NCBI GenBank assembly: GCA_900765705.1
Contig: CAAFSR010000327.1
Coordinates: forward strand, 1-8,222
DNA from: an uncultured Faecalibacterium sp.
Lineage (GTDB): Bacteria > Bacillota > Clostridia > Oscillospirales > Ruminococcaceae
Direction of reading: 5' to 3'
DNA: 8,222 nucleotides
Shown: piece after piece, positions 1 through 5,099 of the stretch
How the letters are laid out: each line of letters begins with the position of its first letter
Position numbering within the stretch: the first letter of the stretch is position 1
Made by a program: the position numbers and the translations under genes
The notes under the pieces: generated by a model
Database searches by the model: none
What the model was told of the DNA's origin: nothing
The model's input: only the letters and a program-made list of their open reading frames with translations

Positions 1-2104
1 CCCGCTGGGCGAGCTGCTGGAGCCCAGCGGAACGCTGGCCTTTGAGGACGCCGTGGCCGAGTACGCCCGCATCGTGAAGGCAGGCGAAGCCGCCGGGGCA
101 GACCTGATCTTTTTTGAGACCTACACCGACCTGTACGAGCTGAAAGCCGCCCTGCTGGCCGCCAAGGAGAACACCCACCTGCCCATTCTGGCCAGCATGA
201 GCTTTGAGGCAGGCGGGCGCACCTTTACCGGCTGCACAGTGGAAAGCTTTGCCGCCACCGCCCGGGGCTTGGGTGCCGATGCCGTGGGCATCAACTGCTC
301 GCTTGGCCCCAAGGAGATCTTTCCCATGGCAAAGCGGCTGGCCGAGGCTGTGCCCGGCAACTTCCCGGTATTCGTCAAGCCCAACGCCGGTCTGCCCCGG
401 GCAGACGGCAGCGGCTACGATATCACCCCGCAGCTGTTCGCCTTGCAGATGAAGCCCTACCGGGAGCTGCACCTGTTTGCCGCCGGCGGCTGCTGCGGCA
501 CCACCCCGGAGTTTATTAAACTGCTCAACAGCACCTTTGCCGGCTGCACCCCGGGGCGCCCCGCGCACCGGATGCCCTCGGTTCTGTGCACCCCGGTGGA
601 TGTGGTCCATGTGGACGGCATCACAGTAGTGGGCGAGCGCATCAACCCCACCGGCAAAAAGCGCTTCCAGCAGGCTTTGCGGGAGGGCGACATGAACTAT
701 GTGCTGGAGCAGGCTGTCAGTCAGGCAGAAGCCGGGGCACAGGTGCTGGATGTGAACGTGGGCGCACCCGGCGTGGACGAGCCGGTGCTGATGGAGCAGG
801 TGGTCAAGGCACTGCAAAGCGTGACCAGCCTGCCTTTGCAGCTGGATTCCTCCAACATTGAGGCGCTGGCACGGGGTCTGCGGGTGTACAACGGCAAGCC
901 CATCGTCAACTCCACCAACGGCGAGCCGGAAAAACTTGCCGCCATCCTGCCGCTGTGCAAAAAGTATGGCGCGGCCATCGTGGGGCTTGCCATCGACGAA
1001 AAAGGCATCCAGCCCAAAGCTGCAGACCGCGTAGCCATTGCCCGCCGCATCACCGAAGCGGCGCTGGCGGCGGGCATCCCCCGGGAGGACATCTACATCG
1101 ACTGCCTTACCCTGACCGCCAGCGCCCAGCAGGAGGATGTGCTGGCTACGGTGCAGGCGCTGGAGACCTGCAAAAAGGAGCTGGGAGTGCGCACTGTGCT
1201 GGGCGTATCCAACATCAGCTTTGGTCTGCCCTGCCGCACCTACCTGAACACCACCTTTTTGACCATGGCGATGTACGCAGGGCTGGACCTTGCCATCATG
1301 AACCCCTCCAGCGAGGAGATGATGGCGGCGGTGTACGCCTACAACGTGCTGACCAACCGGGACAAGCAGAGCACCCAATACATCGCGCGCTTTGCCGACC
1401 GTGTGCCCGCCAGCACCGCGCTGGCACAGGCTGCAAAAGCCGTGCCCGCCGCCGGTGCCGACACGGAGATTACCGGCCCCTACGCCGCCCTGATGAAGGC
1501 GGTGGAAAAGGGCTTGAAAGGCGACGCCGCCGCCCACACCCGCGCCCTGCTGGCCGAAAAGCAGCCGCTGGAAGTGGTGGACGAGGCATTGATCCCCGCT
1601 TTGGACATCGTGGGTGCCAAATATGAAAAAGGCACCCTGTTCCTGCCGCAGCTGCTGCAGGCCGCCAGCGCCGCCCAGAGCGCCTTTGAGGAGATCAAGA
1701 CCGCCATTGCCCAAAAGGGCGAGGGCAGCGCCAGCAAGGGGCGCATCGTCCTTGCCACCGTCAAGGGCGACGTGCACGACATTGGCAAGAACATCGTCCG
1801 GGTCATTCTGGAAAACTACGGCTTTGAGGTGCTGGACCTTGGCCGGGATGTGCCGGTGGAGACCGTGGTGGACACCGTGCGGGAAAAGGATGTGCATCTG
1901 GTAGGCCTTTCCGCCCTGATGACCACCACCCTGAAAAGCATGGAGCAGACCATTGCCGCCCTGCACGCTGCGCAGCTGGACTGCAAGATCATGGTGGGCG
2001 GTGCCGTGCTGACCCCGGAATACGCCGAGAAGATCGGTGCGGACTGGTATGCAAAGGACGCCAAGCGCAGCGCCGACATTGCCAAGGAGTTCTTTGGGGT
2101 ATAA
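1..2104 (+). CDS. metH: Cobalamin-dependent methionine synthase, short form (5' end outside window)
   Basis: Transfers a methyl group from methyltetrahydrofolate via cobalamin to homocysteine, giving methionine and tetrahydrofolate in the cytoplasm. The frame is open from base 2, giving 700 visible residues; a GTG at 53 is internal, because the residues before it (PLGELLEPSGTLAFEDA) match the family, and roughly 90-100 N-terminal residues are missing. The homocysteine/zinc domain shows INCSLGP (Cys codon 296-298) and GGCCGTTP (Cys codons 491-496). The pterin-binding domain starts near 626 with VGERINPTG and includes DVNVGAPGVDE and NSTNGE (908-925). The B12 cap domain spans about 1480-1710. 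The Rossmann B12-binding domain contains DVHDIG at 1769-1786, whose His is the lower cobalt ligand, plus GLSALMTTTL and VGGAVLT. The protein stops directly after this domain, so the C-terminal SAM-dependent reactivation domain of E. coli-type MetH is absent. Family assignment is very secure. Confidence 0.96.
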   Translation, partial: PLGELLEPSGTLAFEDAVAEYARIVKAGEAAGADLIFFETYTDLYELKAALLAAKENTHLPILASMSFEAGGRTFTGCTVESFAATARGLGADAVGINCSLGPKEIFPMAKRLAEAVPGNFPVFVKPNAGLPRADGSGYDITPQLFALQMKPYRELHLFAAGGCCGTTPEFIKLLNSTFAGCTPGRPAHRMPSVLCTPVDVVHVDGITVVGERINPTGKKRFQQALREGDMNYVLEQAVSQAEAGAQVLDVNVGAPGVDEPVLMEQVVKALQSVTSLPLQLDSSNIEALARGLRVYNGKPIVNSTNGEPEKLAAILPLCKKYGAAIVGLAIDEKGIQPKAADRVAIARRITEAALAAGIPREDIYIDCLTLTASAQQEDVLATVQALETCKKELGVRTVLGVSNISFGLPCRTYLNTTFLTMAMYAGLDLAIMNPSSEEMMAAVYAYNVLTNRDKQSTQYIARFADRVPASTALAQAAKAVPAAGADTEITGPYAALMKAVEKGLKGDAAAHTRALLAEKQPLEVVDEALIPALDIVGAKYEKGTLFLPQLLQAASAAQSAFEEIKTAIAQKGEGSASKGRIVLATVKGDVHDIGKNIVRVILENYGFEVLDLGRDVPVETVVDTVREKDVHLVGLSALMTTTLKSMEQTIAALHAAQLDCKIMVGGAVLTPEYAEKIGADWYAKDAKRSADIAKEFFGV

Positions 2105-2129
2105 CGCAGAGCCTTATTCTGAACTTCAG

Positions 2130-2169
2130 GGTCACTGAAAAGTCCGCAAACTTTTCAGTGACCTTTTTT
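2130..2169 (+). terminator. Rho-independent terminator of metH
   Basis: A perfect 13-bp stem (GGTCACTGAAAAG at 2130-2142 with its complement at 2151-2163) closes an 8-nt loop and runs straight into six T (2164-2169). It lies 25 bp after the metH stop codon. There is no matching A-tract on the other side, so it should act only on plus-strand transcripts. Confidence 0.93.
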
Positions 2170-2231
2170 CACAGGTGAGGCGTTTATTTGCAAACTGTTC
2201 AAAATTACCACAAAGAATTGCCACGATTGTC

Positions 2232-2240
2232 TGGCATAAT
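2232..2240 (+). promoter_or_regulatory. Candidate extended -10 promoter for the intergenic RNA
   Basis: TGG followed by CATAAT makes an extended -10 element (TGn plus a hexamer one base from TATAAT). No good -35 hexamer lies 16-18 bp upstream; TTGCCA at 2218-2223 is only 11 bp away. The surrounding DNA is AT-rich, unlike the flanking genes. Transcription would start near 2246-2248. The core TCTGG plus an AT-rich hexamer resembles the candidate promoter at 5027-5035. Support is moderate to weak. Confidence 0.4.
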
Positions 2241-2245
2241 AAGGG

Positions 2246-2515
2246 TGCACTCAGGGAGAACGGAACGGACATCCCCCATAACCTCCGAAAGGTTCTCCCG
2301 CAAATGCCCATGCAGGCACATTTTCCTGCGGGTGCGGCCGCAGCCGCGGCGCACAGCAGGCCCATAAAAAACTGTCTCCCGTTTCTATGCGAGGCAATAG
2401 CCAGAACGGCGGACAGACTACCAAATCCCTCCTGATCAAGCCGCAATGTTCAGGGGTTCCTATACAGCAGACAGTGTCGCTTTCCTCCTCCTTTCCACGA
2501 CACTGTCTGCTTTTT
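2246..2515 (+). ncRNA. Candidate structured non-coding RNA, family not recognised
   Basis: About 270 nt between a possible extended -10 promoter and a strong terminator, with no credible reading frame. Several hairpins follow each other. H1: GGGAGAAC 2254-2261 pairs with GTTCTCCC 2292-2299; inside it CGGA 2266-2269 pairs with TCCG 2284-2287 across a purine-rich 4x4 internal loop. H2: CCCGCA 2297-2302 with TGCGGG 2327-2332, with inner TGCC/GGCA. H3: 2332-2354, 9 bp with one bulged G. H4: CTGTC 2372-2376 with GACAG 2412-2416, enclosing CCGTTTCT/AGAACGG and GGC/GCC around AATA. H5: 2429-2435 with 2450-2456. The terminator is at 2466-2511. I found no signature of RNase P RNA, tmRNA, SRP RNA, cobalamin, SAM, TPP or c-di-GMP elements. 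It could be a small RNA, a processed leader without a gene, or chance folding of GC-rich spacer. Confidence 0.45.
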
Positions 2516-2519
2516 GTTT
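2466..2519 (+). terminator. Strong rho-independent terminator inside the intergenic region
   Basis: A perfect 14-bp stem (AGCAGACAGTGTCG at 2466-2479 with its complement at 2498-2511) closes an 18-nt pyrimidine-rich loop and is followed by a T-rich tail broken by one G (2511-2519). It is about 300 bp beyond the metH terminator and about 290 bp before the next promoter, so no annotated gene needs it. That is the main argument for a separate transcript ending here. Confidence 0.85.
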
Positions 2520-2799
2520 GTGCTGTTTCAAATCGGCTGCCGGGCGAACCTTACCACAAGCCACAGGATACTGTTCCGGGGCGTGCTTGTCGGGGCAACG
2601 CCCCTCCATCTGCTGTCGCAGACCGCGCTGCCGCTTAAAAGCCCACTGGGGCTTTCATTGCTCCGCTATGCTTCGCAAACGCGGTCCCACCCCAAACCCT
2701 GCTGGGAACGCGTGCAACAAACTGAGAGTTCATGATCTCCTGATTCAAATCCGTTTTTTGGGGCTATTTCACGATTTCAGAAACAGACAGTGCAGGGAC
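2520..2799. other. Non-coding spacer with small hairpins; possible dispersed repeat
   Basis: About 280 bp with no supported gene. It holds a GGGGC/GCCCC hairpin (2592-2604), an AAAGCCC/GGGCTTT hairpin (2638-2655) and a distant inverted repeat CCCCAAA (2690-2696) with TTTGGGG (2757-2763). Short open frames here lack good ribosome sites and read through the hairpins, so I do not call them. The compact palindromes suggest an intergenic repeat of the host lineage, but this window contains no second copy to prove it. Confidence 0.35.
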
Positions 2800-2829
2800 T
2801 TGGCAAACCCGCCGTGATTGCGCTATAAT
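2800..2829 (+). promoter_or_regulatory. Sigma-A-type promoter of the two-component operon
   Basis: TTGGCA (2800-2805) and a consensus TATAAT (2824-2829) are separated by 18 bp. Transcription should begin near 2836, leaving a leader of about 39 nt before the regulator start at 2875. I see no good 9-bp LytTR-type repeat pair upstream, so autoregulation is not evident. Confidence 0.85.
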
Positions 2830-2860
2830 AGAGCCGTAATCATTCCACAAAGGTGTGGTA

Positions 2861-2867
2861 AGGGAGG
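2861..2867 (+). promoter_or_regulatory. Ribosome binding site fixing the response-regulator start
   Basis: AGGGAGG is 7 nt before the ATG at 2875. The same frame is open further upstream from a TTG at 2818, but that extension contains the -10 box and lies before the likely transcription start, so 2875 is the start. Confidence 0.85.
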
Positions 2868-2874
2868 TGCGGTC

Positions 2875-3585
2875 ATGATCCGGGTGGCGATCGTAGAGGA
2901 TGACGCGGAGGTACAGGGGGTATTGCAGGAGTATGTCCGGCGGTATACCCGGCAGTACGGGACAGAATTTGAAGTAACGGTCTTTGCGGACGGGGTGGAC
3001 ATTCTGGACGACTACCGCGCGGTCTACGATATTATTTTTCTGGATGTGGAGATGAAGCATCTGGACGGCATGACCACGGCAGAACGCATCCGGCAGATGG
3101 ATGCGGACGTGATCCTGATCTTCATCACAAATATGGCGCAGTATGCCATCCGGGGCTACTCGGTGGGGGCGCTGGACTATGTGCTGAAGCCGGTGCCCTA
3201 TTTCGCCTTTTCGCAGCAGCTGCTCAAGGCGGTTGCCCGGCTGGAAAAGCGGGCAAAGCGCTACCTGACCGTGCCGGTGGAGGGCGGGCTGCGCCGGCTG
3301 GATACCGCAAGTATTTATTATCTGGAAAGCGAGGGGCACCGGGTGCATTTTTACACCGACGAGGGCGATTTTTCCGCCCCCGGCGCGCTCAAGACCTTTG
3401 AAGAAAAGCTGGCTGCCTGCCCCTTTGCCCGGTGCAACAGCGGCTATCTTGTCAATCTGGCGCAGGTGCGGGAGCTGCGCCAGAGCACCGTGCAGGTGGG
3501 CCCCTGCGAGCTGCAGGTCAGCCGCCCCAAGCGCAAGGCTTTTCTTGCCGCACTGACCGACTACATCGGAGGTGAAGGCTCATGA
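2875..3585 (+). CDS. LytTR-family response regulator (AgrA/LytR type)
   Basis: A 236-residue DNA-binding response regulator, a normal length for the family. The N-terminal receiver domain (about 1-120) starts MIRVAIVEDD, giving acidic residues E8, D9 and D10. It has the predicted phosphoacceptor D57 in FLDVEMKHLDGM, the switch Thr T85 in FITN and the conserved Lys K105 in YVLKPV. Residues about 130-230 form a LytTR DNA-binding domain, with IYYLESEGHRVHFY, the pattern FARCNSGYLVNL and the C-terminal VSRPKRKAFL. Its stop codon overlaps the start of the kinase gene, so the two should be translated together and work as a pair. LytTR proteins bind pairs of 9-bp direct repeats about 12 bp apart; such a pair lies at 4969-4998, making the downstream GH3 gene the best visible target (inference). 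Confidence 0.93.
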   Translation: MIRVAIVEDDAEVQGVLQEYVRRYTRQYGTEFEVTVFADGVDILDDYRAVYDIIFLDVEMKHLDGMTTAERIRQMDADVILIFITNMAQYAIRGYSVGALDYVLKPVPYFAFSQQLLKAVARLEKRAKRYLTVPVEGGLRRLDTASIYYLESEGHRVHFYTDEGDFSAPGALKTFEEKLAACPFARCNSGYLVNLAQVRELRQSTVQVGPCELQVSRPKRKAFLAALTDYIGGEGS

Positions 3586-4853
3586 CCGCGCTGCCGGATA
3601 TCCCCCGGCTGTACACCGCCCTTGCCGAGTGTCTGGCGGTACTGCTGGTCACACCGGCACTGATGTCCCGCTTTTCCAAGACGGTCACCGTAGGCATCAC
3701 CCTGCTGTGGGCGGCGGTGCTGTCGGCCTTTCTGGGGCTGACGGGCAACGTGCCCGGGAAGTTCTGGATCCCCTGCATGGCAGCGGCCATCGGGCTTTCC
3801 TACTTATATTTATGGGGCGTGTGGAGCATTACCCTGCTGGAAGCCGGGTATCACTGCGCGCGGGCGTTTATTCTGGCAGAGCTTGCCGCAAGCGGAGAAT
3901 GGCAGCTCCACTGCGCCCTCTGGCCCGCCCGCAGCCCGTGGGAGCCGCTTTCCCTGCTGCTGCTGGCGCTGGTGTATGGGGTGCTGTTTGGGCTGATGTA
4001 CGGCTTGCAGCACCGCCGTCCGCAGCCTTCTGCGCATCTGGAGATCAGCGGCAGCGCCGCCCTTACGGCGGTGGTGCTGGCGCTGACCGCCTTTGCGGTG
4101 AGCAATCTGGGCTTTTTGCCCGGCAGCGAGATCAACATGAGCATCTTTTCCATCCGCACACTGGTGGATTTTTCCGGCGTGCTGATTTTGACCGTGCAGC
4201 ATGAGCAGCTGCGGGAGAACGCTTTGCACAGCGAGCTTGCCGCCATGGACGAGGTGCTGCACCGCCAGTACGAGCAGTACAAGCGCAGCAAGGAGGGCAT
4301 CAATCTCATCAACCGGCGGTATCATGAGCTGAAAATCCAGCTTGCCCGCATCCGGGAGGAGCAGGATCAGGCCAAGCAGAACGCCGCCATTGCCGCCATG
4401 GAGCAGAATATCCGCCAGTACGAGGCGGAAAATAAGACCGGCAACCCGGTGCTGGATACCATCCTTACCGCCAAGACCATGGAGTGTCAGCAGGAGAACA
4501 TTACCATCACCAGCGTAGCGGACGGCAGGATGCTGGGCTTTTTGACCATCCGGGAGCTGTGCACCATCGTGGGCGTAGCACTGGACAACGCCATTGCCGC
4601 CGTGCGCGCCGAACCGGACCCCGAAAAGCGGCTGGTCAAGGTGGCGGTGTACAGTCAGGGCGGCTTTGCCATGCTGCGGTTCGAGCATTATACAGAAACT
4701 GCTCCGGTGCTGGATGCGGACGGTCTGCCGCAGGGGACCGACCTGAAAAGCGTCTGCACCGCTGTCCAGCAGCACGGCGGCAGCATGACGCTGCACTGGG
4801 AAAACAACTGGTGCACCCTGCGCATCCTGTTCCCACTCCCCAAAAACGAATAA
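3582..4853 (+). CDS. GHKL-type membrane sensor histidine kinase (AgrC-like)
   Basis: 423 residues. The ATG overlaps the regulator stop (ATGA) and has GGAGGTG at 3568-3574, 7 nt upstream. About six or seven hydrophobic helices fill residues 10-203, with no sizeable extracellular domain, so the signal is probably sensed in or near the membrane. A charged coiled-coil linker (about 205-285) contains the probable phosphoacceptor H248 in RRYHELKIQL. The family signature KTGNPVLDTIL follows, then the N-box ELCTIVGVALDNAIAAV with N336. The ATP lid reads QGTDLKSV (384-391), where relatives usually have GxGLKS, so the second glycine is replaced by D387. The end HGGSMTLHWENNWCTLRILFPL is typical of the family. 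No AgrB protease or AgrD peptide gene is beside it, so a peptide signal is unproven. It is presumed to phosphorylate the regulator encoded just upstream. Confidence 0.9.
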   Translation: MTALPDIPRLYTALAECLAVLLVTPALMSRFSKTVTVGITLLWAAVLSAFLGLTGNVPGKFWIPCMAAAIGLSYLYLWGVWSITLLEAGYHCARAFILAELAASGEWQLHCALWPARSPWEPLSLLLLALVYGVLFGLMYGLQHRRPQPSAHLEISGSAALTAVVLALTAFAVSNLGFLPGSEINMSIFSIRTLVDFSGVLILTVQHEQLRENALHSELAAMDEVLHRQYEQYKRSKEGINLINRRYHELKIQLARIREEQDQAKQNAAIAAMEQNIRQYEAENKTGNPVLDTILTAKTMECQQENITITSVADGRMLGFLTIRELCTIVGVALDNAIAAVRAEPDPEKRLVKVAVYSQGGFAMLRFEHYTETAPVLDADGLPQGTDLKSVCTAVQQHGGSMTLHWENNWCTLRILFPLPKNE

Positions 4854-4859
4854 TTTTTT

Positions 4860-4885
4860 ACGGCAGGTATCCCCTGCCGTTTTTT
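4860..4885 (+). terminator. Terminator of the two-component operon
   Basis: CGGCAGG (4861-4867) pairs with CCTGCCG (4873-4879) around a 5-nt loop, extended by an A-T pair, and six T follow (4880-4885). It starts 6 nt after the kinase stop codon, separating this operon from the GH3 gene. Confidence 0.92.
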
Positions 4886-4923
4886 GTTGTCTGGCAGGGT
4901 GCACAAATAAAGTTGGATGAAAT

Positions 4924-4960
4924 TTGTGTATTAGCACAATAAAATTTGAAACTTTATTGT
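4924..4960. promoter_or_regulatory. Two overlapping inverted repeats, possible operators
   Basis: TTGTG (4924-4928) and CACAA (4935-4939) flank 6 nt. ACAATAAA (4936-4943) and TTTATTGT (4953-4960) flank 9 nt. The palindromes share bases 4936-4939, so proteins bound to them would exclude each other, or the two could be parts of one site. The region is AT-rich in a GC-rich neighbourhood and lies about 80-120 bp before the probable GH3 transcription start. The spacing does not fit Rex or CRP consensus sites. The binding protein is unknown. Confidence 0.45.
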
Positions 4961-4968
4961 AACTTTTG

Positions 4969-4998
4969 CAGATTGTGCGTTCAAAACGACAGATTGTG
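4969..4998 (+). promoter_or_regulatory. Perfect 9-bp direct repeat, predicted LytTR operator
   Basis: CAGATTGTG occurs at 4969-4977 and again, identical, at 4990-4998. The gap is 12 bp and the period 21 bp, two helical turns. LytTR regulators bind such paired 9-bp repeats with 12-13 bp gaps. The second copy read as ACAGATTGT matches the published degenerate family pattern at eight of nine positions, the first copy at seven. The repeats sit about 32-60 bp upstream of the -10 hexamer, a usual place for an activator. The likely ligand is the LytTR regulator encoded at 2875-3585. Confidence 0.62.
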
Positions 4999-5026
4999 AA
5001 CAAAATGAAAATTCCCTGTCAGCTTC

Positions 5027-5035
5027 TGGTATCAT
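5027..5035 (+). promoter_or_regulatory. Probable GH3 promoter (extended -10)
   Basis: TGG followed by TATCAT forms an extended -10 element. The -35 region (about 5007-5013) has no TTGACA-like hexamer, as expected for a promoter that needs an activator bound just upstream. Transcription would start near 5042, giving a leader of about 58 nt. The assignment is by position and motif only. Confidence 0.55.
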
Positions 5036-5046
5036 AAAGCCAAGCT

Positions 5047-5064
5047 GGCGGGGGTGTCCCCGCC
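5047..5064 (+). other. GC hairpin at the 5' end of the GH3 mRNA
   Basis: GGCGGGG (5047-5053) pairs perfectly with CCCCGCC (5058-5064) over a GTGT loop. No T-tract follows, so it is not a terminator. It would lie within a few nucleotides of the predicted transcript start and leaves the ribosome site (AAGGAGG, 5085-5091) free. A 5' stabilising stem is the simplest interpretation. Confidence 0.55.
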
Positions 5065-5099
5065 GTTGTCCGATTCGACAAAACAAGGAGGAGAAAACT

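Noticed and set aside
2176..2515. Cobalamin or other metabolite riboswitch near metH
   Set aside because: It lies downstream of metH, has no B12-box or other known aptamer signature, and is followed by a terminator with no gene directly after it.
2715..2764. tRNA-like 3' half (a GATTCAAATCC T-arm-like string)
   Set aside because: No matching acceptor, D-arm or anticodon arm of correct geometry can be built, and there is no CCA.
2783..2792. Single ACAGACAGTG resembling the LytTR repeat at the regulator promoter
   Set aside because: No partner copy lies 21 bp to either side, so it does not form the paired site the family requires.
2132..2817. Several 60-125-codon open frames on both strands in the metH downstream spacer
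   Set aside because: They overlap terminators and hairpins, lack convincing ribosome sites and have no family-like or secreted-peptide-like features.
2818..2874. Upstream TTG extension of the response regulator
   Set aside because: It contains the -10 box, lies before the predicted transcript start and lacks a ribosome site; the ATG at 2875 has an excellent one and begins a standard receiver domain.
4924..4939. Rex or CRP binding site
   Set aside because: The half-sites TTGTG/CACAA fit, but the spacer is 6 nt, whereas Rex and CRP sites need 8 nt between these half-sites.
3810..5003. A 397-codon minus-strand open frame opposite the kinase
   Set aside because: It overlaps the kinase, its terminator and the operator region, and its Gln/His-rich translation looks like no protein family.
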